Under the pieces are notes generated by a model, which did not search any database, was not told where the DNA came from, and saw only the letters and a program-made list of their open reading frames with translations. Shown here in pieces: positions 37,555-45,795 of a stretch of 64,000 nucleotides of DNA. Each line of letters starts with the position of its first letter. Position 1 is the stretch's first letter. Source of the DNA: an uncultured bacterium. Lineage in GTDB: Bacteria; Bacteroidota; Bacteroidia; Bacteroidales; Muribaculaceae. Made by a program: the position numbers and the translations under genes. Where the stretch lies: NCBI GenBank assembly GCA_905214715.1, contig CAJMMT010000010.1:47610-111609 (forward strand), read 5' to 3'.

Positions 37555-39252
37555 ATGAAAAAAATCTACTTGAGTATTATCGGGATAGCTATGGCCTCTT
37601 TTGCCGCCACAGCCCAAAACCCCGATGAAATCTATCTTGTGGGAAGTCTGAACAATTGGACTGTCCCGGCCGATGACTCCGCACCCCTGACCATGACCAA
37701 CGAAGGAAACGGCATCTATACCTATTCTATCGCTGACGTATCTGCTATCGGCGGTTATCTTGAATTCAAGCTGTTTACAGCCAAGACCGACTGGTCGGAC
37801 CAGGAGAATTATTGGGGTGCGCCCTATAGTGGCAACTCCCAACCCATATTTGCCGGAACCAATGCGACATGGACTATAGTACAAGGATGGGATGGAGCCA
37901 ACATATCAGTCAGCAATGTCAGTGACCTCAAAGGCTCGCTTAAACTCACCCTCGACTGGAACAAGAAGGAACTGACGGCGACGGCAGACAATGCTCCGGA
38001 AATGCCCGCTTCTTTCAGATTTGTATTGGAAGGTGACGACGTTTCGTCTGACAAATATATCCTGTCATACGACGGCAATGGAGGTTACGCATATTCAGGA
38101 ACATTCAACATACCGGCGGGTAAATTCACCGGATACATATATAATTCTCAGGATGAGGCGATAGGCAACTATAGGCAGATTCCAACGTATCTTTGGAGCG
38201 ACTTCCCCATGTCAGTATCTACAGGTTTTGTGAACTTCGGCGCGACATCTCCTTTTTCATGCGACAACTGGAAGGGTGGCGACATCCGGATGGAGTACAA
38301 TATCTCAAATAATACCATCACCTATGTAGCAGCCAATGACCAGCCGGCTATGCCGCAACGCATTTATCTCGTAACCAATCCTGCGGCCGACGGGTCATGG
38401 AGTCCCTCCGATTGCCCATGGTATCTTGACCTCAACAAAGAAACCACTACCTATAGAGGAACCATTAACATTCCCGCCGATGCTTTCAATTTCAAAATCG
38501 GAGTGGAAGGATTGTCAAACCTGCTTGGATTCAAAGGTGATGCACCTGTTGAAATCTTCAATAACGAACGTGCTTCCCTATTCCTCTTTGACTCTCCGGA
38601 AGCATCCGCGATAACTTGCAGCAACTGGGTCGGAGGAGAGATCACTATGGAAATGTTCCGTGACTTCGTTTATTTAGGTATAGAAGAAGCTCCTGATCAA
38701 CCGACAAAAGTACGCAATCTGTATCTCATAGGCGCACCGCAGAATTGGGATATAACCAGCGATGCCATGACCCTTACTTCCACCGATATGGGAAATACCT
38801 ATACAGGCTCGTTCGATATAGCTCCCGGAGATGCGATGTTCCGTTTCTATCAGGAACTTGGCGACTGGGATAGCTACTCATATGGTGCGCAATGGGAAGA
38901 TAGTAACGTAATATGCGAATTTACCGACGGCATATATTCCGGAGCATTTGTATGGGGTAAAGGGAACTGGAGTTTCCCGGACTGGCCCGGCGGCAAAATG
39001 AATATGACTGTCGACTTCTACCACATGCAGGTTCTGTTTGCTGATGAAGAGCACTCGAAAGTAGATACCGTCAGCGAGAACCTCAGAATCGTAAAAACCT
39101 TCAAGGGTGGCGTTAAAGTCGAGGCTGCCGATTCAGCCATAGACATCTTCGACCTACAGGGACGTCGCGTGGCGCGTCTCGGAGCCGGAGAGTCAGTAAC
39201 CCTGCCTGCCGGCATCTATATGGCCGCCGGCGAAAAATTGCTTGTGAAGTAA
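37555..39252 (+). CDS. Secreted SusE/SusF-like carbohydrate-binding protein with type IX-like tail
   Basis: The product is 565 residues with a signal peptide ending ATAQ (about residue 20). At least three related modules follow, each starting with a strand like IYLVGSLNNW, IYLVTNPAADGSW or LYLIGAPQNW, followed by Trp-rich loops. This is the pattern of SusE/SusF starch-binding and CBM-like domains. The C-terminus (IDIFDLQGRRVARLG and LPAGIYMAAGEKLLVK) resembles a Por sorting tail. There is no lipobox, so it is probably secreted by the type IX route rather than lipid-anchored. Glycan binding at the cell surface is likely; the ligand is unknown. Confidence 0.78.
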   Translation: MKKIYLSIIGIAMASFAATAQNPDEIYLVGSLNNWTVPADDSAPLTMTNEGNGIYTYSIADVSAIGGYLEFKLFTAKTDWSDQENYWGAPYSGNSQPIFAGTNATWTIVQGWDGANISVSNVSDLKGSLKLTLDWNKKELTATADNAPEMPASFRFVLEGDDVSSDKYILSYDGNGGYAYSGTFNIPAGKFTGYIYNSQDEAIGNYRQIPTYLWSDFPMSVSTGFVNFGATSPFSCDNWKGGDIRMEYNISNNTITYVAANDQPAMPQRIYLVTNPAADGSWSPSDCPWYLDLNKETTTYRGTINIPADAFNFKIGVEGLSNLLGFKGDAPVEIFNNERASLFLFDSPEASAITCSNWVGGEITMEMFRDFVYLGIEEAPDQPTKVRNLYLIGAPQNWDITSDAMTLTSTDMGNTYTGSFDIAPGDAMFRFYQELGDWDSYSYGAQWEDSNVICEFTDGIYSGAFVWGKGNWSFPDWPGGKMNMTVDFYHMQVLFADEEHSKVDTVSENLRIVKTFKGGVKVEAADSAIDIFDLQGRRVARLGAGESVTLPAGIYMAAGEKLLVK

Positions 39253-39267
39253 ACACACAACCATATT

Positions 39268-39275
39268 TTTATCTA
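39268..39275 (+). promoter_or_regulatory. -7 box upstream of the inverted-repeat element and ridA
   Basis: TAACTTTG followed by C matches TAnnTTTGC. Transcription from it would read through the inverted-repeat element at 39312-39497 before reaching ridA. The RNA would begin with a GGAGCTGT...ACAGCCC-like hairpin. Confidence 0.5.
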
Positions 39276-39311
39276 ACTTTGCAAGACCGGAGCTGTAAAC
39301 ACAGCCCGGCC

Positions 39312-39497
39312 TTAAGTAGCTACGAAGAATAAATGCACATATGAGAGGAGATTATTTTTGAGATGATTCCGCAAGTCGAAGAGGGCGCAATGCGGGCATT
39401 GCAACCGATGAGACCTTGCGGAAGCAGCCAAAAAGAAGCCCTCTCATATGTGAAATTCTTAAAAACATACTAACATTTATTCTTCGTAGCTACTTAA
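39312..39497. mobile_element. MITE-like 186-bp element with 24-bp perfect terminal inverted repeats
   Basis: The ends 39312-39335 and 39474-39497 are perfect inverted repeats of 24 bp, starting TTAAGTAGCTACGAAG and closing CTTCGTAGCTACTTAA. Directly inside are further arms, CACATATGAGAGG (39336-39348) and CCTCTCATATGTG (39440-39452). Nested inside those are TTCCGCAAG/CTTGCGGAA and GCAATGC/GCATTGC stems. It has no ORF of note. The whole can fold into one long interrupted cruciform or RNA hairpin. It is likely a non-autonomous transposable or repeated element; a structured RNA is the alternative. A related single arm occurs at 41862-41885. Confidence 0.65.
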
Positions 39498-39521
39498 ATA
39501 TTTTTAGCAACTGCTCATATC

Positions 39522-39896
39522 ATGAAAAAAGAAATCGCCACAACAAAGGCACCGGGCGCGATAGGCCCCTACAGCCAGGCCGTACAGACCGGCAACCTTA
39601 TTTTCGTATCCGGACAGCTCCCCATCAATCCCGAGACAGGGGCCATGCCCGAAGACATCAAAGGTCAGACCCGTCAGAGCATCGCCAACATCCGCGCAAT
39701 CCTCGAAGAGGCCGGAGGTTCGCTCGACAATGTAATCAAATCGACCGTACTTCTTGCCGACATGTCGCTGTTCGGCCCCATGAACGAGGTATATGCCGAA
39801 GAATTCAAGAAAGTATTCCCGGCCCGCTGCGCCTTTGCCGTAAAAGAGCTGCCCAAGCAGGCCCTGGTAGAGATCGAGGTCGTAGCCGCCCTCTGA
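39522..39896 (+). CDS. ridA: RidA-family reactive intermediate deaminase
   Basis: The product is 124 residues, exactly the family size. The signature APGAIGPYSQAV is near residues 9-20, with FVSGQLPINPETG and the C-terminal VFPARCAFAVKELPKQALVEIE containing the catalytic Arg (PAR). The enzyme hydrolyses enamine/imine intermediates from PLP enzymes such as threonine dehydratase. It is a cytosolic trimer. The gene lies 24 bp after the inverted-repeat element, so its transcript probably starts in or before that element. Confidence 0.95.
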   Translation: MKKEIATTKAPGAIGPYSQAVQTGNLIFVSGQLPINPETGAMPEDIKGQTRQSIANIRAILEEAGGSLDNVIKSTVLLADMSLFGPMNEVYAEEFKKVFPARCAFAVKELPKQALVEIEVVAAL

Positions 39897-39917
39897 TCCG
39901 CCACCCCACCCCAAACC

Positions 39918-39947
39918 AAGGCCGCGCCCTTCCCCGGACGCGGCCTT
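39918..39947 (+). terminator. Terminator after ridA
   Basis: AAGGCCGCG (39918-39926) and CGCGGCCTT (39939-39947) form a perfect 9-bp stem with a 12-nt loop. The tail is AT-rich and doubles as the promoter region of the next gene. Confidence 0.8.
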
Positions 39948-39964
39948 GATATTAAATTAATTGC

Positions 39965-39972
39965 TAAATTTG
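39965..39972 (+). promoter_or_regulatory. -7 box abutting the second ABC-F start
   Basis: TAAATTTG matches TAnnTTTG and ends 4 nt before the ATG at 39977, the third case of this exact spacing in the window. It implies a leaderless transcript. Confidence 0.55.
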
Positions 39973-39976
39973 CGGT

Positions 39977-41791
39977 ATGAAATCAGTTTTGCAGATTGAG
40001 GGTCTTACCAAATCGGTGGGAGACCGTATGCTTTTCGCCGACTTTACCCTTGGTATTTATGAGGGAGACAAGATAGGAATCGTAGCCCGTAACGGCGCCG
40101 GTAAAACCACCCTGCTCCGGGTGCTCTGCGACGAGGAGGATTACGATTCAGGCCGCATAATTTATGCCAACGGAGTGCACGTGGGCTTTCTCAGCCAGAA
40201 CCCTCCTTTCAATCCCGATGAATCGGTGCTCGATTACGCTTCGGCCGGCGCGTTGCAGACCGGACGGGAAGAGGCGGCTTTTACGGCAAAAGACCTTGCC
40301 AGGCAGATGCTGACCCAGTTCGGGCTTACCGACCTGGACCGCCCCATGAAAGTGCTCTCTGGCGGCCAGCTTAAACGCGCAGCCCTGGCGCGGGTTTTGC
40401 TCGGCGAACCTGATTTCCTGGTGCTCGACGAACCTACCAACCATCTTGACATTCCTATGGTGGAATGGCTTGAGCAATATCTATCCCGCTCCCGGGCCAC
40501 ATTGCTGATGGTTACCCACGACCGCTATTTTCTTGATAATGTATGCAACAAGATTCTTGAGATAGACCAGCAGCAGGTGTTCGCCTACGACGGCAATTTC
40601 AATTACTATCTGCGTCGACGTGAAGAGCGGTTGGAAAACCAACAGGCTGAGTTGGACAGGATAAAAAATCTGCTGCGCACGGAGCTTGACTGGATGCGCC
40701 GTCAGCCTCAGGCACGCGGCTCGAAAGCCAAATACCGTATCGACAATTTCTATGACCTCAAAGGACGGGCGCAAGTCAACCTGAGTCAGAAAGATGTCTC
40801 GCTGTCGGTAAAGGGATCATATATAGGTTCAAAGATTTTCGAAGCCAGGAATGTAAAGAAGGCTTTCGGCGACATACCGATATTGAACGGCTGGAGCTAT
40901 GACTTCGCGCGTTACGAAAAGATCGGGATAGTAGGACCTAACGGAGCCGGCAAATCGACTTTCATAAAGATGCTCATGGGGGAAATAAAACCTGACTCCG
41001 GAAGCATCGACGTGGGTCAGACCGTAAGATGGGGATACTATTCGCAGGAAGGGATGGTGAACTTCAAGGAAGACACAAAAGTTATAGATGCAGTAAGAGA
41101 AATCGCCGAAGAGGTGCGTATCGATGACCGCACTACCCTTTCGGCATCCCAATTCCTGTCGCATTTTCTGTTCAGTTATGCCGACCAGCATAAATACGTG
41201 TCGAAACTGAGCGGCGGCGAACGCCGACGGCTCTATCTTGCTACCGTACTTATGCGTGAACCTAATTTCCTGGTACTCGACGAGCCTACCAACGACCTCG
41301 ACATAATGACCTTGACAATACTCGAGGATTACCTTGTGAATTTCAAAGGATGCGTGATTGTGGTAAGTCATGACCGTTTTTTCCTGGACCGCATAGCCGA
41401 CCATCTGTTTGTTTTACGCGGCAACGGGGAGGTGGAAGACTTCCCGGGCGATTACTCCACTTTCCGCGAGGTAGAAAAGGAACTTGACAGAAGACGCAAA
41501 GCCGCTCTTTCAGCAGAGAAGACCGCATCGGACACACAGCAACAGAACCGCCGTTCTGATCGTAAACCCAAACTTTCCTTCAAGGAGAAGAAGGAAATGG
41601 AGGAACTAGAAAGGCTTCTGCCCTCGCTTGCCGAGGAGAAAAACGCATTGGAGACCCAAATGTCGTCCGGAACCATGGATCACGAGTCTCTTGCCCGCGC
41701 CGGATCCCGTATCGAAGAAATAATCGCCCGCACCGACGAGGCGGAGATGCGTCTGCTCGAACTTATGGAAAAAGAGGAAGCGGCCAACTGA
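39977..41791 (+). CDS. ABC-F family ATPase (Uup-like)
   Basis: The product is 604 residues with two complete ATPase domains. They carry P-loops ARNGAGKTTLLRVL near residue 36 and GPNGAGKSTFIKML near 320, signatures LSGGQLKRAAL and LSGGERRRLYL, and Walker B motifs VLDEPTNHLD and VLDEPTNDLD. The linker is long and basic, and the C-terminus (about 525-604) is a charged coiled coil, as in Uup, which binds DNA or ribosomes. The likely role is in ribosome function or genome stability. It carries its own promoter directly at the start codon. Confidence 0.93.
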   Translation: MKSVLQIEGLTKSVGDRMLFADFTLGIYEGDKIGIVARNGAGKTTLLRVLCDEEDYDSGRIIYANGVHVGFLSQNPPFNPDESVLDYASAGALQTGREEAAFTAKDLARQMLTQFGLTDLDRPMKVLSGGQLKRAALARVLLGEPDFLVLDEPTNHLDIPMVEWLEQYLSRSRATLLMVTHDRYFLDNVCNKILEIDQQQVFAYDGNFNYYLRRREERLENQQAELDRIKNLLRTELDWMRRQPQARGSKAKYRIDNFYDLKGRAQVNLSQKDVSLSVKGSYIGSKIFEARNVKKAFGDIPILNGWSYDFARYEKIGIVGPNGAGKSTFIKMLMGEIKPDSGSIDVGQTVRWGYYSQEGMVNFKEDTKVIDAVREIAEEVRIDDRTTLSASQFLSHFLFSYADQHKYVSKLSGGERRRLYLATVLMREPNFLVLDEPTNDLDIMTLTILEDYLVNFKGCVIVVSHDRFFLDRIADHLFVLRGNGEVEDFPGDYSTFREVEKELDRRRKAALSAEKTASDTQQQNRRSDRKPKLSFKEKKEMEELERLLPSLAEEKNALETQMSSGTMDHESLARAGSRIEEIIARTDEAEMRLLELMEKEEAAN

Positions 41792-41813
41792 ATTCCCGGC
41801 CGGGAATATGATA

Positions 41814-41854
41814 GAACAGGAGGATAGCTCTGCGAGAGAACCATCCTCCTGTTC
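41814..41854. terminator. Bidirectional terminator between ABC-F and M6 protease genes
   Basis: GAACAGGAGGAT (41814-41825) and ATCCTCCTGTTC (41843-41854) pair perfectly over 12 bp. A separate 16-bp perfect palindrome, ATTCCCGGCCGGGAAT, lies just upstream at 41792-41807. Confidence 0.88.
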
Positions 41855-41861
41855 TTATTGA

Positions 41862-41885
41862 TATTTATTCTTCGTGGCTGCTTAT
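41862..41885. repeat. Diverged single arm of the inverted-repeat element
   Basis: These 24 bp match 20 positions of the right terminal arm at 39474-39497. The shared core is ATTTATTCTTCGT, followed by GCT and CTTA in the same spacing. It ends at the stop codon of the M6 protease gene. No partner arm is visible nearby, so it may be a decayed copy, an integration target or a solo end. Confidence 0.5.
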
Positions 41886-44347
41886 CAGCGTACTATCAGT
41901 TTTTGCGCCTTGTCCTGATAGCGTATGACATATACACCTGCGGCGGGAAGGGTATAGTTGCCTTTACCCCTGAACAATGTGCGTCCCGAAAGGTCAGTAA
42001 TATTTACTTCGCCATATGCCGATACCTGACGACCCTCGATATCGAAAATTTCAGAAGCTACGTTCTGTGCGATACCTGATTCAAGAGCCTCGGGAACTTC
42101 TACCGATGCCGACGCCTTCGACATATGCTCACCGTCGGTAGCCTCTACGAAGTAACTGTAAACCACGCCCTCTTCCTTCTGGTAATTTACCTTATATGAA
42201 GTTAGACCGCCGGTAGATACATGGTCGTACCCTTCAAGTATTGAAGATGTGCTTCCGCCTGTGGTAATCTCTATATCGTCTATAGCCATATTGCCTCTGA
42301 CCTTATGGTAGGTGAAAATAACCTGACGTATGCCGGAGGGAATTTCTGTGATAGACTCAGACTTTGATGATGATTTGTTGGGAGTTATTGTCGCAATCTC
42401 TACTTTCTGACCTGCTGCATCGACTCCGGTTACCTCGAGGGTACTGCCCTCGGCCTGCATTCCCTTATGCCAGAATTCAATTTTGACTACGTTGGCATCA
42501 AACACAGGAGAGGTCATGGTTACACCGTCTGAGTTCATCTTGTAAGAGGGGGCCGCGATACCATAATTGGTATTTGTGGCATAGACTTCGGTAGTAGATG
42601 AAGTCCAACCTTCGGGAAGTGAAAGCGAATTTCCGTTACCCATATTGTTGGTGAACACCATATCTTCGCCGCCGGCCTCCTTACGTGTAACAGTCAGGAA
42701 GTAATCGGTAGCATTCTCAACGGGATTCCATCTTGCTTCAAACCAGTCGTCCCCACCGGTTACGGGAATCATAGCGATTGGGGCTTCCACATAAATCTTG
42801 CCTCCGGCCACATCGAAAGTGATCAGGCCATCTTTTTCAGCTATGTTTGTGATGGGGAGTTCGAGACGCTTTCCGGTCCATGTTTTCATGGAAGGATTTG
42901 TGTCGTCTGTAAACGATGTTTTTTTACTGCTGCCCGGCCATGACCATCCGGCCCAGGCCGTTGCGTTGGTAGCGTTATTCACACCGCTCGCCTTCTTCAT
43001 CTCCACGTATTGGTGAGATGCGGAATTGTTCACCTGATTGGCGTCAAACACAGACTGCACGAAATCCACATGCCATATCAGCATACCATGTCCGGGAAGA
43101 TACGTGTCCCATCCCGTCTGCTGGCGGTTTTCGAACAGATAATACTCCGTGTCTTTAGGAGTCTGTATTATACAGGCCTTGTTGACATCGGCAAGATTCT
43201 GGAGTTCCACTGATACGGGACCGTCTATAACCTGAGGGTCTATCCACCCCATTGCAAGACGCTCGTACGTTGAGTAGTTGGGAGGAGTGCATCCGTCATT
43301 ATTGTAGGGACCGTAGTCGAGCACAGACCATTCACCGGGAGTGCATGCCAGGTCGGACGCAGTGCTGTATAGGTCCGGCAATCCCATAACGTGGGAAAAC
43401 TCATGGATGAACGTTCCCACACCGTCGGGACGGCTCTGTTCCCATTCGTTGGTGCATCCGTAGGTATCTACCGTAACACCGTCCACCTTGAAACTCTTGC
43501 CTGCGCTGCTCAGCTCCCATGAATGCGGCCATACGGTAGAGGCGCTTCCGTAAGAAGCCTCGCCCTGACCGGCGTAGATGATGAATACATTGTCAAGGTT
43601 TCCATCGCCATCCATGTCATATTGCGAAAAGTCAACCTCATCGTCAAGCTCCCTGATGGCATGTATTACCATATCCTCGGGGTTCTTGTCATTACCATAT
43701 AGATCGTTACCGCCATAATAACTGCGGTTCTGCGGCAATTTCACAGGTCCGAATACATCGAAAACCGGTCGGAACTGATTACCCGAATTCGAACGGAAAT
43801 ACTCAGCTGCGCATCCGGTAGCGTTATACTCGCTGAAACCATCTGTATTCAGAAGGCCCGAGAAATACTCGTGTGCGTCAGAGAGTGTGAAGTCCACATC
43901 CTTGTATTCCACAAGAATGACAAGACCGCGTATATCTCCTTTACGGGGGAAATTGGAAGTAAATCGGCCCATGCCGTCTTGAGCTATGGCACGGCGACTT
44001 GAACGGCGCGCTGAAAGCATTCTGCTTTCCACGGTATCGTCAACCATGGTAACAGCTGCGTTTTGCGCTGCCGTGCGGCGAGAGGGATCGGCGGCAAGTA
44101 CCCCGGTAGATGCTACACGACCCGCATTATCAAGTTTACCGAAATAATAGGCGCCCTGGACTTCAGCGAGCAGCGCGCCATCGGTAGATATGAGATAATG
44201 GGAAAACTCATCGCCACACTTTTTTACTTGAACCACGGTACCGTCGGGTTGCGTAACCGACACAAATTTGTTGATAGCTCTTACGGCACCGGCCGGCAGG
44301 GCGCATGCCAAAGCAAGAGTAGGTAAAATAAAATGCTTGAATTTCAT
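41885..44347 (-). CDS. Secreted M6-family metalloprotease with type IX-like tail
   Basis: The product is 820 residues from the ATG at 44347 (MKFKHFILP). The longer frame adds eight residues before a complete signal peptide and is less likely. The peptidase domain contains FIHEFSHVMGLPDLYS with the zinc motif HEFSH near residue 316, as in immune inhibitor A-like M6 enzymes. Downstream are FENRQQTGWDTYLPGHGMLI and a fibronectin-like module, a jelly-roll-like segment with GNMAIDDIEI, and a C-terminal sorting tail (GVYVIRYQDKAQKLIVR). The N-terminal propeptide probably spans about residues 25-100. It likely degrades host or dietary protein at the cell surface. Confidence 0.9.
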   Translation of the reverse strand: MKFKHFILPTLALACALPAGAVRAINKFVSVTQPDGTVVQVKKCGDEFSHYLISTDGALLAEVQGAYYFGKLDNAGRVASTGVLAADPSRRTAAQNAAVTMVDDTVESRMLSARRSSRRAIAQDGMGRFTSNFPRKGDIRGLVILVEYKDVDFTLSDAHEYFSGLLNTDGFSEYNATGCAAEYFRSNSGNQFRPVFDVFGPVKLPQNRSYYGGNDLYGNDKNPEDMVIHAIRELDDEVDFSQYDMDGDGNLDNVFIIYAGQGEASYGSASTVWPHSWELSSAGKSFKVDGVTVDTYGCTNEWEQSRPDGVGTFIHEFSHVMGLPDLYSTASDLACTPGEWSVLDYGPYNNDGCTPPNYSTYERLAMGWIDPQVIDGPVSVELQNLADVNKACIIQTPKDTEYYLFENRQQTGWDTYLPGHGMLIWHVDFVQSVFDANQVNNSASHQYVEMKKASGVNNATNATAWAGWSWPGSSKKTSFTDDTNPSMKTWTGKRLELPITNIAEKDGLITFDVAGGKIYVEAPIAMIPVTGGDDWFEARWNPVENATDYFLTVTRKEAGGEDMVFTNNMGNGNSLSLPEGWTSSTTEVYATNTNYGIAAPSYKMNSDGVTMTSPVFDANVVKIEFWHKGMQAEGSTLEVTGVDAAGQKVEIATITPNKSSSKSESITEIPSGIRQVIFTYHKVRGNMAIDDIEITTGGSTSSILEGYDHVSTGGLTSYKVNYQKEEGVVYSYFVEATDGEHMSKASASVEVPEALESGIAQNVASEIFDIEGRQVSAYGEVNITDLSGRTLFRGKGNYTLPAAGVYVIRYQDKAQKLIVR

Positions 44348-44456
44348 GATAAGGTAAAAGTAGAATACCACAGACCGGTCTGCTCACGCAGCACCAAAAG
44401 AATGCCTATCCTGACGGAGCGGCAAAACCGCGCATGGTCTGTAGGTTGTTTAGATG

Positions 44457-44464
44457 CAAATATA
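44457..44464 (-). promoter_or_regulatory. -7 box of the M6 protease gene
   Basis: On the minus strand the sequence is TATATTTG followed by C, a perfect match to TAnnTTTGC. The expected leader is about 105 nt and contains a GCGGTTTTGCCGC hairpin, so some leader control is possible. Confidence 0.6.
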
Positions 44465-44489
44465 ATAAAAAGATTTTTTGGTTGCAGTT

Positions 44490-44518
44490 GTACGGAATAA
44501 AAAAAAACACTAACTTTG
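44490..44518 (+). promoter_or_regulatory. Promoter of tRNA-Thr
   Basis: The -7 TAACTTTG (44511-44518) is followed by C. A TTG at 44488-44490, 20 nt upstream, may serve as -33. It is divergent from the M6 protease promoter. Confidence 0.55.
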
Positions 44519-44543
44519 CACCATAAATCATATAAAAACAACC

Positions 44544-44616
44544 GCCGCAATAGCTCAGTCGGTAGAGCATTTCATTCGTAACGAAAAGGTCGTGGGTTCG
44601 AGTCCCACTCGCGGCT
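44544..44616 (+). tRNA. tRNA-Thr(CGT), integration site of the mobile element
   Basis: The cloverleaf is visible: acceptor GCCGCAA, D arm GCTC/GAGC, anticodon loop TTCGTAA with anticodon CGT (44577-44579), and T arm GTGGG-TTCGAGT-CCCAC. CCA is not encoded. The mobile element begins immediately after its 3' end, as is usual for tyrosine recombinases that use tRNA 3' ends. The gene remains intact. A direct repeat of its 3' end should mark the other end of the element, outside this window. Confidence 0.92.
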
Positions 44617-44624
44617 CATAGAAT

Positions 44625-44687
44625 AGCTGATAATCACTTGGTTATCAGCTGTTTCTGTAAAAATCGGGTAGCCAAAGGGTAGCCAAA
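44625..44687 (+). repeat. Left border: hairpin and tandem 11-bp repeat
   Basis: AGCTGATAA (44625-44633) and TTATCAGCT (44642-44650) form a perfect 9-bp stem 9 bp past the tRNA, followed by GTTTCTG. It could be the tRNA terminator or part of the attachment region. GGGTAGCCAAA then occurs twice in direct tandem (44666-44676 and 44677-44687). Tandem short repeats near attachment cores are usual arm-binding sites of tyrosine recombinases or excisionases. That role is inferred. Confidence 0.55.
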
Positions 44688-44782
44688 ACGATAAAAAGGT
44701 GTACTGTTGAAGAGAACTAAAGGGAACTCATGCTGTTCTATATCTAAGGGCATAATGCAATTTCCCTCAAACACATTCTCAT

Positions 44783-45388
44783 ATGAGAAACGAGCTTATT
44801 CAAAATCTTATTGTCATCAATAATATCACCGAGGGACAGGAATTGTCCTTTGCGGATGCATTGTCTATCGTTGAGATTTACGATAAGATGCCGGAACCGA
44901 ATAATCTGATTGATGAGGCTGAAGAGATGGCAGGTTCTGATATTGATGCTCTGGAAAAGTCCATCATCAAACTCAAAGAGGAATCAGAGCGATTTTTGAG
45001 TGTCGGGATGCCAATGCTGAAGGATGTTGATTTCAAGGCTATCGCCCAGAGCTACCCGCGCCCGTTTTACGACCGGTTCCACAAAGCAGAGGTCGAATTG
45101 AATTCGTATTGGAAAGCATACTGCCGACTTAATAACCGGCTTGACTATCTGGATTTGGACTCTGAGGAATATCGCGTTGCGGAAAATCGTTGCGAGGAAG
45201 CAAAAGCCGAACACGATGAACGGCAAAAGGAGGTTCGCGGATTATATGCAGAATATGAGAAAGCGAACATGGAAAGCAATCCGGTGTTCTCATTCAATCC
45301 CGACTATTTAGAAACAATAGTTGTCAAATATCACAACATAGCTTCCGCGATACTTTCAGACATCAAGCGAATCAAGGAGGGCTCATGA
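44783..45388 (+). CDS. Unknown acidic helical protein at the element border
   Basis: The product is 201 residues, not recognised. It is rich in Glu and Asp, with long amphipathic stretches (DIDALEKSIIKLKEESERFL and VAENRCEEAKAEHDERQKEV) suggesting coiled coil, and no signal peptide or membrane segment. It ends in an ATGA overlap with the next gene, so the two are translated as a unit. Its position directly at the integration border suggests an element-maintenance or small cargo function. There are no motifs to go further. Confidence 0.6.
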   Translation: MRNELIQNLIVINNITEGQELSFADALSIVEIYDKMPEPNNLIDEAEEMAGSDIDALEKSIIKLKEESERFLSVGMPMLKDVDFKAIAQSYPRPFYDRFHKAEVELNSYWKAYCRLNNRLDYLDLDSEEYRVAENRCEEAKAEHDERQKEVRGLYAEYEKANMESNPVFSFNPDYLETIVVKYHNIASAILSDIKRIKEGS

Positions 45389-45795
45389 GGAAGATTTTGA
45401 TGAAAGACACCGAGCAGTTCCGCGATACAGTGTCGGCGAAACTCTGCAATTGTCTTTATGATGCCTGCAATGAGGTTTTGTTTAAGTTTACCACCCCGGT
45501 GATGTTCAGCGTCCACATGAACATGAGGTTAGAGCAGGACTTCTTCTGTCCCCTCAAATTCAAGCAGCTTCATATCTGCTATATGGTGTATGCCGTTGAG
45601 AAACTAATTTCACCATCGGCACTTGGTAAAGAATGGTCAGCACTGTTCCTGAAGCGTTGTGGCATTAGTGAAGCCTATTATAAAAGCCATCGTCTTGACG
45701 ATGCAAGGTCCGATGTCCCGGCCAACATAGAATTTCGTGAAAGCATCGATAATGCGGTCAAAATCTGGGAAGATATGAGACGCACCCCACGCTAA
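45385..45795 (+). CDS. Unknown protein paired with the border gene
   Basis: The product is 136 residues, not recognised. The start overlaps the upstream stop as ATGA. It is a predicted soluble protein with four cysteines in the first 70 residues (two in KLCNCLYDACNEV) and a basic C-terminus (WEDMRRTPR). No known domain can be named. Translational coupling to 44783-45388 suggests the products act together, possibly as a two-protein complex or a toxin-antitoxin-like pair, but nothing in the sequence shows toxicity. Confidence 0.55.
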   Translation: MRKILMKDTEQFRDTVSAKLCNCLYDACNEVLFKFTTPVMFSVHMNMRLEQDFFCPLKFKQLHICYMVYAVEKLISPSALGKEWSALFLKRCGISEAYYKSHRLDDARSDVPANIEFRESIDNAVKIWEDMRRTPR

